Notes under the pieces: generated by a model
What the model saw: the letters and a program-made list of their open reading frames with translations, nothing else
What the model was told of the DNA's origin: nothing
The model's database searches: none
Part shown: piece after piece, positions 1 through 9,328 of the stretch
Position numbering within the stretch: the first letter of the stretch is position 1
Layout of the letters: each line of letters begins with the position of its first letter
Assembly: GCA_900553765.1 (NCBI GenBank)
Contig: USET01000011.1
Span: 1 to 16,372, forward strand
Direction of reading: 5' to 3'
DNA: 16,372 nt
Source of the DNA: an uncultured Mycoplasmatota bacterium
GTDB lineage: Bacteria > Bacillota_I > Bacilli_A > RF39 > UBA660
Translations under genes and position numbers: made by a program

Positions 1-773
1 GTAAAAAATCCCCATGCGATTACTTCCTCGATAAAATTAAAATTGTTAATTAAATTTCCGGCCGTTGCAACATCAACTTGATATTCTTCTAAAACATCTG
101 CGGTAATTTTAATAGAAGCAAATCCATTTTCACTTACTGTCATATGATTTGCAATATATCCTTGAAACTTAATTTCTCTTAAAGGTCTCGTATATAAAGG
201 CGGATATAAAGTTGTAATATCTAACCCAGTTTTATCGATCAATTCAGCTACCATTCGAAATGTTTTTGGCGTTGTATACTTAAATAGAAAACGATCTGTA
301 TCAGACACTAGTCCTAAATACAATTTTTCTGCAATCGACAATGTCAATTTTAATTTTGTCTGAAAAATAAGTTCCATAATCATCTGTGCACAACTGCTTG
401 CTGTATCATCGATCCATTCAATATCACAAAAGCTTTCGATAAATGGATGGTGATCGATTTTAATCGTATATGCGAATTTTTCAGCAAGTGCGCCATCTAC
501 TCTTTTTTGATCAGGAGTATCGACAATAATCAATAAAGATTCTGAAGATATTACTTCATCCGAACGATCCAATGTTCCGATATAACGAAATTTACTCGCA
601 GGATATCCCACCGCATAAACTTTCTTTTTTGGAAATGTCTCACGAATAGCATCTCGCAATCCCATTTGACTACCTAACGCATCAGGATCAGGACCTACAT
701 GACGTGCAATCACAATTGAATCATATTGCTTGATCTTCTTATATATTTTTTGATAAATAGACGTCTCAAACAT
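1..773 (-). CDS. nrnA: DHH-family phosphoesterase, NrnA type (oligoribonuclease / pAp phosphatase), C-terminus cut by window edge
   Basis: I translated this frame directly: it starts at ATG 773-771 and is open to base 1, giving 257 residues of a family usually a little over 300 long. Visible DHH motifs are RHVGPDPDALG (residues 24-34; His25, Asp29 and Asp31 are expected metal ligands), VDTPD (84-88) and IDHHP (106-110, the name-giving Asp-His-His), followed by SDTD (157-160). The C-terminal DHHA1 substrate-binding domain begins near the end of the visible part; its glycine-rich motif lies outside the window. NrnA proteins degrade short oligoribonucleotides and dephosphorylate 3'-phosphoadenosine 5'-phosphate in the cytoplasm using Mn2+. 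The gene has its own promoter and is the last unit in the window, downstream of ackA. The family call is firm; nanoRNase versus another DHH/DHHA1 activity (for example a c-di-AMP-linked pApA hydrolase) cannot be separated from this fragment. Confidence 0.92.
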   Translation of the reverse strand, partial: MFETSIYQKIYKKIKQYDSIVIARHVGPDPDALGSQMGLRDAIRETFPKKKVYAVGYPASKFRYIGTLDRSDEVISSESLLIIVDTPDQKRVDGALAEKFAYTIKIDHHPFIESFCDIEWIDDTASSCAQMIMELIFQTKLKLTLSIAEKLYLGLVSDTDRFLFKYTTPKTFRMVAELIDKTGLDITTLYPPLYTRPLREIKFQGYIANHMTVSENGFASIKITADVLEEYQVDVATAGNLINNFNFIEEVIAWGFF

Positions 774-796
774 AATTTCACTCTTCTCTATATCTC

Positions 797-825
797 ATTT
801 TAAATGATATTATTTTTAGTGTCAA
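797..825 (-). promoter_or_regulatory. Promoter of the nrnA-like gene
   Basis: On the minus strand a perfect -35 TTGACA (825-820) is followed after exactly 17 bases by -10 TAAAAT (802-797). The ATG at 773 is 24 bases downstream, so the leader is short, roughly 17 bases. The -35 box directly abuts the U-tract of the ackA terminator, so transcription restarts where the upstream operon stops. Confidence 0.8.
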
Positions 826-852
826 GAAAAGACTTGTATGAAACAAGTCCTT
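824..852 (-). terminator. Rho-independent terminator of the dusB-ackA operon
   Basis: On the minus strand, AAGGACTTGT (852-843) pairs with ACAAGTCTTT within 837-827 through about 10 base pairs, one of them G-U, around a 5-base loop (842-838). A run of four T, then CTTG, follows. The stem includes two bases of the ackA stop codon. The U-tract is short, so termination may be incomplete. Confidence 0.75.
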
Positions 853-2029
853 ATTTTACTAATTCATAAGTATCTCTTGCAATCATTAATTCCTCATCTG
901 TTGGAATCACATAGCAAGGTACAGTAGAATCCTCTGTTGTAATTAAACGTTCTTCTCCACGTACTTGATTTGCTTCTTCATCTAACTTAATTCCTAAGCA
1001 AGCAAGATGATCGATAATTTGCTTTCTCGTATAAGCTGAGTTTTCTCCAAGTCCAGCAGTAAAGACGATCGCATCAGCTCCACCCATCCAAACATAATAT
1101 TTGGCAATATGTTCAACAACACGTTTTACATACATTTCTTGAGCTAAAATACACTTTTCGTCTCCCTTTTCAATACCATCTTCGATATCTCTTGCATCGC
1201 TGTATTTTTCACTAACTCCTAAGAAACCACTCTTCTTATTTAATGCATTATCTACTTCGGCAAGTGTCATGCCAGATTGTTCCATTACATATGGAATCAT
1301 AGAATAATCGATATCTCCACTACGTGTTCCCATCATGATTCCTGCATTTGGAGTGAATCCCATAGAAGTATCTGCACATTTTCCATCGATGACAGCACTG
1401 ACACTTCCTCCACTACCAATATGGCAAGTAATTACTTTCGTATTCGTACGACCTAAAATTTCATTCATACGTTGTGAAACATACTTATGACTCGTTCCAT
1501 GGAATCCGTATTTACGTACTCCATACTTCGTATACCACTCATATGGTACTGGATATAAATATGCGCTAGGTTCCATCGTTTGATGGAAAGCTGTATCGAA
1601 AACAGCTGCTGCCTTAGCATTTGGAATCATCTCTTGGAATGCGCGAATTCCGATAATTCCTGCTGGATTGTGAAGAGGTGCAAGCGGAATTAATTTTTCA
1701 ATTTGAGCGATTACATCTTCATCCACTAATACAGTATGATCAAATTTATCTCCACCATGTACAGCACGGTGACCAATTCCTTTGATCTCATTTAAGTCAG
1801 AAACAACACCATGATCTAATAATTCCTGTGTTAAAATCTTAACTGCCTCTTTATGATCTGGAACATTTGCTTCCTTTTTCGTTTTTTCTCCATTGAATTT
1901 AATCGTGTAAAAACTTCCATCAATTCCAATTCTTTCAAAAACACCTGCGATCAATACTTTTTCTTCTGGCATTTCATATAATTGGAATTTTAATGAAGAA
2001 CTTCCACAGTTCACTGATAATATTTTCAT
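851..2029 (-). CDS. ackA: Acetate kinase
   Basis: This 392-residue protein has the normal length and all signatures of acetate kinase, which interconverts acetyl phosphate + ADP and acetate + ATP in the cytoplasm. ASKHA-fold motifs in order: NCGSSSLKF at the N-terminus (Asn7), GHRAVHGG (Arg88), FDTAFH (Asp145 region), YGFHGTSH (His177), HIGSGGS (203-209), GTRSGDID (Arg236), FTAGLGENS and the C-terminal TDEELMIARDT with the conserved Glu. The ATG at 2029 has AAGGA a few bases upstream. It is the last gene of the dusB-RDD-lysS-phosphatase operon, 14 bases after the phosphatase, and a hairpin terminator follows. No pta gene is present in the window. The gene implies substrate-level ATP formation from acetyl phosphate, as in fermenters; the co-transcription with a tRNA synthetase is probably only organisational. 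Confidence 0.98.
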   Translation of the reverse strand: MKILSVNCGSSSLKFQLYEMPEEKVLIAGVFERIGIDGSFYTIKFNGEKTKKEANVPDHKEAVKILTQELLDHGVVSDLNEIKGIGHRAVHGGDKFDHTVLVDEDVIAQIEKLIPLAPLHNPAGIIGIRAFQEMIPNAKAAAVFDTAFHQTMEPSAYLYPVPYEWYTKYGVRKYGFHGTSHKYVSQRMNEILGRTNTKVITCHIGSGGSVSAVIDGKCADTSMGFTPNAGIMMGTRSGDIDYSMIPYVMEQSGMTLAEVDNALNKKSGFLGVSEKYSDARDIEDGIEKGDEKCILAQEMYVKRVVEHIAKYYVWMGGADAIVFTAGLGENSAYTRKQIIDHLACLGIKLDEEANQVRGEERLITTEDSTVPCYVIPTDEELMIARDTYELVK

Positions 2030-2043
2030 ACATTTCCTTCTTT

Positions 2044-2574
2044 CTAAATCTCATACGTTTCCAAAGAAGCAGTATGGGATTGGTATCCAAATAAATTACC
2101 ATCTTCTGGTAGTCCATTAAAATAATAATATATACATCTTACAATCGCACTATGCGTGACAATCAAAATATTTTTGTCTGGATATTTCGCACGAATCTCA
2201 TCTAAGAATGAACAGACACGATCATAGACGTGTTTTACACTCTCAGCTTTCTCATACTGACGATTCAAACGAATATTCCAGTATTCAGAAAGATCTCTTC
2301 CTTCGTTTTTTACCCCTTGAAATTCTCCGTGATCTCTACTCAACAAGCGGTCATCCAAACAAACTAATAAGTGAGGTGCCGCAAGTTGTAATGTCTCTAA
2401 CGTTCTTTTTTTAGGAGAACAGTAGGCAAAATCAATATCTAATTTGGAAAGATCACTTCTTCTTTGAAGTGCCTGTAATTTTCCCATCTCATTTAAGGGA
2501 ATATCTAAATTTCCAATCGATATATCTGCCTTATTTCCATCTGTCTCCCCATGCCTTAACACATATACTTTCAA
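2044..2574 (-). CDS. Histidine phosphatase family protein (phosphoglycerate mutase-like)
   Basis: The 176-residue protein begins with the phosphohistidine motif LRHGET (residues 6-11, catalytic His8), carries SPKKRTLET (Arg57, the usual second phosphate-binding Arg), DHGEFQG (Glu84, candidate acid/base) and VTHSAIVR (His141, the second catalytic His). All four core positions of the branch 1 histidine phosphatase superfamily are therefore present. The length fits small broad-specificity phosphatases (PhoE/CobC/GpmB-like) better than true phosphoglycerate mutase, which is about 230-250 residues. The substrate cannot be told from sequence. The ATG at 2574 lies 3 bases after the lysS stop, which implies translational coupling within the operon; ackA follows after 14 bases. 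It is cytoplasmic, with no signal peptide or membrane segment. Confidence 0.9.
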   Translation of the reverse strand: MKVYVLRHGETDGNKADISIGNLDIPLNEMGKLQALQRRSDLSKLDIDFAYCSPKKRTLETLQLAAPHLLVCLDDRLLSRDHGEFQGVKNEGRDLSEYWNIRLNRQYEKAESVKHVYDRVCSFLDEIRAKYPDKNILIVTHSAIVRCIYYYFNGLPEDGNLFGYQSHTASLETYEI

Positions 2575-2577
2575 ACG

Positions 2578-4670
<2,093 letters not shown>

Positions 4671-4671
4671 A

Positions 4672-5643
4672 TCAAATCCCCTTTCGAAATTCATCTAATA
4701 TCGTTTTTACATCTTCTTTGGTCGTTGCCTTCATCAACTTTTGCCTTACTTGTGCAGTATGTGGAATCCCTTTTAAATACCATGCCGCATGACTTCGAAG
4801 CTCTAAAATTGCTACCTTCTCTGGTTTGATCTCTAATAGATAAGATAGATGTTTCAAAATCATCTCGATCTTTTCATCTACTGTTACTTCTTTCGGTTCC
4901 ACTCCATTTTCTAAATAGTCGACACACTCTTTGATCAACCATGGATTTCCAAGTGCACCTCGACCGATCATTACAGCATCGCATCCAGTTTCCTCTAGCA
5001 TTCTTTTCGCATCATAACAACTCGTAATATCTCCATTTCCAATGACAGGAATAGAAACAGCTTCTTTTACTTTTTTGATGATCGACCAATCTGCTTTTCC
5101 ACTATATCCTTGAGCACGTGTTCTTCCATGAACTGCGATTGCTTTAGCGCCTGCTGCCTCTATTTTTTTTGCAATTTCTACAGCATTGATCGAAGTACTA
5201 TCCCAACCACTACGAATTTTTACCGTAACAGGAATCGGTACTGCTTTCACGACTGCAGATACAATTTCATATACTTTATCAGGATTTTTCAATAAAGCAC
5301 TCCCTGCTTGTGCTCTTAAAGCGACCTTTGGAACAGGACATCCCATATTAATATCGATTAAATCTGGTTTCATCGTTTCGTAGATATACTTTGCGGCAGT
5401 TACAAAAGAATCGACATCACTTCCAAAAATTTGCTGATTGATTGGACGCTCTTCATCCGACATATAGAGCAAGTCTAACGTTCGCTCATTTTTAAAACTA
5501 ACAGCTTTATCACTAACCATTTCAGCATAGATAAGCCCGCATCCCATCTCTTTTACAATTCTACGATACGCATTGTTACATATACCTGCCATAGGTGCGA
5601 GCACTACCTGGTTTTTAATTTTGACATCTCCTATCTGCCACAT
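4672..5643 (-). CDS. dusB: tRNA-dihydrouridine synthase (DusB type)
   Basis: The 323-residue protein is a complete TIM-barrel flavoprotein that uses FMN and NADPH to reduce uridines in the tRNA D-loop. Motifs: APMAG (residues 16-20), [10 protein letters not shown] (98-107) with catalytic Cys102, GSALLKNP (114-121), VKIRSGW (141-147), [13 protein letters not shown] (170-182), IGNGDI (201-206) and [11 protein letters not shown] (225-235). These are the FMN-phosphate and tRNA-contact elements expected of Dus enzymes, and the length is typical. The ATG at 5643 has AGAGGTG upstream. It is the first gene of the operon leading through the RDD protein to lysS, a phosphatase and ackA, transcribed from a near-consensus promoter with almost no leader. 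Both products near the operon front act on tRNA. DusB versus another bacterial Dus subclass rests on overall resemblance only. Confidence 0.95.
   Translation of the reverse strand: MWQIGDVKIKNQVVLAPMAGICNNAYRRIVKEMGCGLIYAEMVSDKAVSFKNERTLDLLYMSDEERPINQQIFGSDVDSFVTAAKYIYETMKPDLIDINMGCPVPKVALRAQAGSALLKNPDKVYEIVSAVVKAVPIPVTVKIRSGWDSTSINAVEIAKKIEAAGAKAIAVHGRTRAQGYSGKADWSIIKKVKEAVSIPVIGNGDITSCYDAKRMLEETGCDAVMIGRGALGNPWLIKECVDYLENGVEPKEVTVDEKIEMILKHLSYLLEIKPEKVAILELRSHAAWYLKGIPHTAQVRQKLMKATTKEDVKTILDEFRKGI
4678..4684 (-). promoter_or_regulatory. Ribosome binding site that fixes the RDD gene start
   Basis: AAAGGGG on the minus strand lies 7 bases before ATG 4670, inside the last codons of dusB. The upstream in-frame ATG at 4694 has no comparable site. 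The same 7-base spacing recurs at other strong sites in this window. Confidence 0.75.
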
Positions 5644-5658
5644 AATATCACCTCTTCC

Positions 5659-5687
5659 ATTATAATATAAATCACTTATTTTATCAA
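5659..5687 (-). promoter_or_regulatory. Promoter of the dusB-lysS-ackA operon
   Basis: Minus strand -35 TTGATA (5687-5682), a 17-base spacer, then -10 TATAAT (5664-5659). The start site expected about 7 bases after the -10 would be near 5652, only about 9 bases before the dusB ATG and inside the purine-rich Shine-Dalgarno stretch, so the mRNA may have almost no leader. Confidence 0.82.
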
Positions 5688-5705
5688 CGAACTTCGCCTC
5701 ATACG

Positions 5706-5733
5706 AAAAGGTAATCGCTTAAGCAATTACCTT
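5706..5733 (-). terminator. Rho-independent terminator of the 313-residue orphan gene
   Basis: On the minus strand AAGGTAATTGC (5733-5723) pairs with GCGATTACCTT (5718-5708), 11 pairs with one G-U, around a TTAA loop. Four T follow in total before the tract is broken. The stop codon of the gene lies in the loop, so the last codons are part of the hairpin. Confidence 0.82.
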
Positions 5734-6660
5734 CGGTTTATGTATTTGTTCTAACGTACTAGATGTTGGTAATAAATTTCTTACATCCTTCATATCCAAG
5801 TTTAACGTAGAGAAGAAATCATATGTAATTTGTGCATCCATTTCAGTTTGAAATAAACGCTTCAAAATCATCTCTGCATCAGGATATGCTTCTATTGTAC
5901 GATTCATACTCTTTCTTAAATGATAAAGATCGAATGTTCCATCGTAACGTACTGCTTCACCAATCGTATCTTTAATTGCATCGTAAGTATCTGCTGCATC
6001 TGCACAATAAGCATAATAATCACGATCTGCTGATAACGTTCTCGTCTTAGCAGCTTTATGCCATAACATAGCAAAGGCAATACGAATTTTTTTCACGTCG
6101 TCGACAATTACTTTTCCGTTTGTCTCATTCGTATAAACTCCTTCTTTTACCGTATATTTCTCATAGTAATCTTTTAAGTCAGCAAAATGGAAGTTTTTCG
6201 CCATACCTTGCAATCGGAAATTTTTTCTCTTCTTTTTCCATATCGTCGAAAGTGAATTTTTTACTTCAAAATGTTGTTTGATGTATTCCTCTACAATACG
6301 TGTACTAATCTCATCATAAAATAAATTATTCAAAATTTCTCTTGGATATAAAGACTTTGGAATTAGTAAAGACGTTCCTAATTTTAATCCTGTAATATCC
6401 CAATCACCATTTTGACTTAATTGTTCTGCAACTTTATTCATAAAATATTCATATGTTTGTTTTGAACGACTATTAAATGGTTTCTTATCTTTAGCAATCG
6501 ATGCATTCGCCCACAAGTTGGCAAATCTTACTTCGTTAATCAACGTACGATCAGTCACCTGTTTTCCATCTTCTGTTCTTACAAATTCATCAATCACAGT
6601 ATATTCACTAGCTAACTTTTCCAACGAGTGATACTGTTCGGCTAAATCATCAGATTTCAT
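5719..6660 (-). CDS. Hypothetical soluble protein, 313 residues, family not recognised
   Basis: I do not recognise this protein. The start is taken at ATG 6660 because AAGG (6671-6668) lies 7 bases upstream, and because a longer GTG start at 6726 would fall inside the promoter spacer. No signal peptide or membrane segment is visible, so it is probably cytoplasmic. Composition is charged and aromatic-rich; a basic cluster WKKKRKNFR lies at about residues 141-149, and the C-terminal half (about 183-295) reads as successive amphipathic helices, for example IRIAFAMLWHKAAKTR and DYYAYCADAADTYDAIKD. No nucleotide-binding, metal-binding or catalytic motif stands out. It is monocistronic: a consensus promoter in front and a terminator behind isolate it from both neighbours. 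The strong promoter and complete gene structure make it a real gene; the role is unknown. Confidence 0.8.
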   Translation of the reverse strand: MKSDDLAEQYHSLEKLASEYTVIDEFVRTEDGKQVTDRTLINEVRFANLWANASIAKDKKPFNSRSKQTYEYFMNKVAEQLSQNGDWDITGLKLGTSLLIPKSLYPREILNNLFYDEISTRIVEEYIKQHFEVKNSLSTIWKKKRKNFRLQGMAKNFHFADLKDYYEKYTVKEGVYTNETNGKVIVDDVKKIRIAFAMLWHKAAKTRTLSADRDYYAYCADAADTYDAIKDTIGEAVRYDGTFDLYHLRKSMNRTIEAYPDAEMILKRLFQTEMDAQITYDFFSTLNLDMKDVRNLLPTSSTLEQIHKPKVIA

Positions 6661-6667
6661 TTTAATA

Positions 6668-6673
6668 CCTTCT
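6668..6673 (-). promoter_or_regulatory. Ribosome binding site fixing the start of the 313-residue gene
   Basis: AGAAGG on the minus strand ends 7 bases before ATG 6660. It supports this start over the GTG at 6726, which would be upstream of the predicted transcription start. Confidence 0.7.
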
Positions 6674-6675
6674 TT

Positions 6676-6702
6676 CGTACTTCCCTTCAAAAGGGGAAAA
6701 CG
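6676..6702 (-). other. Predicted 5'-end mRNA stem-loop
   Basis: On the minus strand CGTTTTCCC (6702-6694) pairs with GGGAAGTACG (6685-6676) through 9 pairs with one bulged base, around an 8-base loop. The -10 box ends at 6709, so transcription is expected to start at about 6702, which puts the hairpin at the extreme 5' end of the mRNA, just ahead of the ribosome binding site. Such structures can protect mRNA from 5'-end decay; a protein-binding role is also possible. Confidence 0.5.
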
Positions 6703-6708
6703 TACAAT

Positions 6709-6736
6709 ATTATAACATATTTTCACATGCTGTCAA
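6709..6736 (-). promoter_or_regulatory. Consensus extended -10 promoter of the 313-residue gene
   Basis: Minus strand -35 TTGACA (6736-6731), 16-base spacer ending in TGT, -10 TATAAT (6714-6709). Both hexamers are perfect and the TGn extension is present, making this the strongest-looking promoter in the window. Confidence 0.88.
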
Positions 6737-6780
6737 ATTTTGAACTCCTATTTAGAAATCCAATACTGTAAAGAAATGAC

Positions 6781-6805
6781 AAAAAAACTGACAAAAGTCA
6801 GCTCT
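6781..6805 (-). terminator. Rho-independent terminator after the phosphodiester glycosidase gene
   Basis: On the minus strand GCTGAC-type left arm (6805-6797) pairs with GTCAG (6792-6788) around a TTTT loop, extended by A-T/G-T pairs, and seven T follow (6787-6781). It begins 8 bases after the stop codon. Confidence 0.88.
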
Positions 6806-6812
6806 TTTTATA

Positions 6813-7829
6813 CTATTTTAAAATCCAACCATTAGGTACTAATCGTTCACCAGTCGCACTATATCCACATGGTTTACTATATGTTTCTCCATTGACAACG
6901 AGGCTACTACTGGCGCCTCCATCCATGTTGACAGCATTGTGAACTTTGTATCTCTTTAAGATGCGAATTGCCTCATTCATATCGATTCCAAGGCTATATC
7001 CTGGTTGTCTTCCATCGATAACGATAAAAAGAACAATTCCGTCTTTGCGTTGTGCCAAAATAGTACGTGGTGCGATTCCCCAACCACCATTTCCTTTAAT
7101 TTCAGCAGCTTTTCCATTTACCATTAAAAACGGTCCAAATTCAACAGCATCTACCATTCCATTCGCAATTGCCTGTTCCGGTGTCTCCTTTGTTAAAACA
7201 AGCACGTGATCTTTATTAAAGCCTGACAAACCTCCAGTACGCCCTGTAGGATTTCCCTTCCATATCAACTTTCCATCTTTGATGATATTTCCAGTTGCAG
7301 CTCCACCATTTCCATACTCGTTTGGATCTAGAAATCCACTCGCATTGATGGCTACTTTCGCTTGGTTTTCTTTAGCAATATCTCTTAGAAAAGATCCTCT
7401 TACACCTAATTTGGGTGCGACTGCAAGCTCTATTTTAGAAGGATCATAGATAACAGCCATATATCCCTTATATCCACTTCCACTCAATGGAACGATCTTG
7501 TAATCCTGTCCTTCCTCATGTTTTAAGATTTCTTCCTCATATACAGATTCATAAGTACCGGTCTGTTCAAAATCTCCGATAACAATATCGTTAACATTGA
7601 CACTTTCACCAATTTCCGTCACTGTATTAGACTTTAAAATCTCATCGATCATTTCGTCTGTGTAAAACGTTCGAGCCAAATATTTATGTGTCATTGTCGT
7701 CATCGAAGTCGTCACTAGAAGATTTCGAAAATACGAAATTGGTCCATAAGTCAAAAAGAATCCAATAACGATGATAATATCACATAAGATGAGCGCTACT
7801 GCGCATTTTGTTTTTTTCTTCTTTTTCAT
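6813..7829 (-). CDS. Membrane-anchored phosphodiester glycosidase family protein (NAGPA-like)
   Basis: The 338-residue protein starts with a lysine-rich stretch and one hydrophobic segment (about residues 9-34), an uncleaved anchor or signal that exports the rest. The C-terminal two thirds match the NAGPA/phosphodiester glycosidase fold: KVAINASGF (158-166), GIAPRTILAQ (251-260, Arg255), IVIDGRQPGYS (269-279, Asp272 and Arg274) and AVNMDGGASSSLV (299-311). These are the family's conserved acidic and Gly-rich elements. Characterised relatives remove GlcNAc from phosphodiesters; bacterial members are often annotated as exopolysaccharide biosynthesis proteins, and one role is processing of cell-surface glycans. 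The substrate here is unknown. The ATG overlaps the stop of the preceding gene (ATGA, 7829-7826), with AGGTGA upstream, so the two membrane-anchored proteins are made together. Length and motifs look complete. Confidence 0.88.
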   Translation of the reverse strand: MKKKKKTKCAVALILCDIIIVIGFFLTYGPISYFRNLLVTTSMTTMTHKYLARTFYTDEMIDEILKSNTVTEIGESVNVNDIVIGDFEQTGTYESVYEEEILKHEEGQDYKIVPLSGSGYKGYMAVIYDPSKIELAVAPKLGVRGSFLRDIAKENQAKVAINASGFLDPNEYGNGGAATGNIIKDGKLIWKGNPTGRTGGLSGFNKDHVLVLTKETPEQAIANGMVDAVEFGPFLMVNGKAAEIKGNGGWGIAPRTILAQRKDGIVLFIVIDGRQPGYSLGIDMNEAIRILKRYKVHNAVNMDGGASSSLVVNGETYSKPCGYSATGERLVPNGWILK

Positions 7830-9184
7830 GCTTCACCTACCACATAAGGATCTTGTTCTGTTCCGGTTCCAGATAATACTGCTACAGTTGGAAGCATATT
7901 TAATACAGGTCGAATCTGTTTTTTCGTCTTAATTTCATCTAAATATAAACTTCCCTGTTCTGTTATAGTATAAATCATTTCTTCATCGCCAGATCCATTC
8001 AATAAAAATACATTCGGAACATCTTCTACGAACAAGTCTCCTACTTGTAACATTCCAATTTTAGCGTTGACTGTATTTTGACTTGTTGTCGCATAATCAT
8101 AATTGATGTCTCCGTAGTTTCCTATATTCCATGCACCTTCAACAAGATATTCAGGATGTTGTAAAGTGCGATAATAAGTTTGATTTAAATATTGAGCAAC
8201 AGATTGATACTCTTTCGGGTTATATTGATTTGTCTTACGTGAAAAAATACGTTCCACAGGAACTTGATCCGTCGTAATCACACCATTTAAAGCAAGACGA
8301 ACCTCATTATTATTTTTTCCAATGATGCGAAACATCTGACCACTATAGCGAACATAACCACCAACGTATGCAGATGCCAAAGAAGCAACCGGATGATTTT
8401 CTATTATATATGGTTGTTCTTTGCTTCCATTTCCACCTAATACAGGAAGAGATGCTTTTAATGTAATCGTAGGCCGAACCCCATACATACGAGATTGATT
8501 TTCAACTTCGTTCTCATTGAGTCCTCCCTTATTAGAAATAAACCAGTTTCCTGTTTTAGAGGCATTCGATGTCCAAAAATTCGTTCCATTATTTAAGAAA
8601 CCAGAAAGCCCTCCGCTTCTTTGATAATCTTCCATACTAAATAGTCCAACATAATCACTATCAATCTTCTTTTTACAGCTTAGCTTTTTCACATTCGCAA
8701 TCGTATCTGTACAAACCTCTGTCGTAACCAAATATTGTTCTGGTTGCCATAACGTTTTTTCAAAAACTCCAGATTGTGGAACTTCAGAGATATTAGCTAA
8801 CCATTTCCGTGCATAAGAAGTATCATACGCACTATCTTCTCCCCAGGATAACAATGTATACGTATCATCTGTCGTCATTACGATCGCACCATCTTCACGA
8901 ATTTTAACTACGCGAAATAAATATCCAGAATACGATACATAGTTTGATACATTCTTTCCAGCATAATAGTATTCTTCATCATCCTGATACAAACCATCGC
9001 CCTCTACGACAATATTTCGAGGTTGTGTCAGATAATCGTTTAAAGTGACAAGTTCACTTTCTTTTTTATGCTCTAATTGATAATAATGAATCAAACGATA
9101 TCCATAATAACCCACCAAAAATAAAATAAATAATATATTCACGATAAATATGACTCGATAAAATATCTTCTTCTTTTCTATCAT
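7826..9184 (-). CDS. Membrane-anchored surface protein with two copies of one beta-rich domain (DUF6273-like)
   Basis: The 452-residue protein has a short lysine-rich N-terminus, one membrane segment (about residues 9-31) and a large exported part. The exported part holds two related units. Copy 1 (about 76-261) begins NYVSYSGYLFRVVKI and ends YGVRPTITLK...GNGSKEQPYII; copy 2 (about 273-449) begins GYVRYSGQMFRIIGK and ends KQIRPVLNM...GTGTEQDPYVV. The shared start (Y-V-x-Y-S-G-x-x-F-R) and end (R-P, then G-S/T-G-x-x-x-P-Y) are direct evidence of internal duplication. The pattern resembles uncharacterised surface domains such as DUF6273; that assignment is from memory. Copy 1 has two cysteines (about 158 and 170) that could form a disulfide. 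No catalytic motif is evident, so a binding or structural role is more likely. It is the first gene of an operon with the phosphodiester glycosidase. Confidence 0.75.
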   Translation of the reverse strand: MIEKKKIFYRVIFIVNILFILFLVGYYGYRLIHYYQLEHKKESELVTLNDYLTQPRNIVVEGDGLYQDDEEYYYAGKNVSNYVSYSGYLFRVVKIREDGAIVMTTDDTYTLLSWGEDSAYDTSYARKWLANISEVPQSGVFEKTLWQPEQYLVTTEVCTDTIANVKKLSCKKKIDSDYVGLFSMEDYQRSGGLSGFLNNGTNFWTSNASKTGNWFISNKGGLNENEVENQSRMYGVRPTITLKASLPVLGGNGSKEQPYIIENHPVASLASAYVGGYVRYSGQMFRIIGKNNNEVRLALNGVITTDQVPVERIFSRKTNQYNPKEYQSVAQYLNQTYYRTLQHPEYLVEGAWNIGNYGDINYDYATTSQNTVNAKIGMLQVGDLFVEDVPNVFLLNGSGDEEMIYTITEQGSLYLDEIKTKKQIRPVLNMLPTVAVLSGTGTEQDPYVVGEA

Positions 9185-9243
9185 ACAACATCACTCAATT
9201 TCATACAAAAAGAATATTGCAAATTACTCTATTCTCTTTTAAC

Positions 9244-9272
9244 ATTTTATCCTTTTTTATGATACATTTCAA
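9244..9272 (-). promoter_or_regulatory. Promoter of the two-gene surface operon
   Basis: Minus strand -35 TTGAAA (9272-9267), 17-base spacer, -10 TAAAAT (9249-9244). The leader to ATG 9184 would be about 50 bases, and the ribosome binding site (GAGTGATG) is weak. The promoter starts just after the terminator of the upstream gene. Confidence 0.72.
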
Positions 9273-9306
9273 GTAATTTATTTTTATATGACGATTTTGT
9301 AACATC

Positions 9307-9328
9307 AAAAAAAGGACATACGTCCTTT
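9307..9328 (-). terminator. Rho-independent terminator of the 532-residue membrane protein gene
   Basis: On the minus strand AAAGGAC (9328-9322) pairs perfectly with GTCCTTT (9317-9311) around GTAT, and the T run continues to 9307. The left arm overlaps two bases of the stop codon. Confidence 0.9.

Noticed and set aside
5665..5705. Possible riboswitch or T-box ahead of the dusB-lysS operon
   Set aside because: The gap to the upstream terminator is about 60 bases and is filled by the promoter; there is no room for a structured leader.
6724..6726. GTG start giving a 335-residue version of the orphan protein
   Set aside because: It lies in the spacer of the consensus promoter, upstream of the expected transcript start; ATG 6660 has a ribosome binding site.
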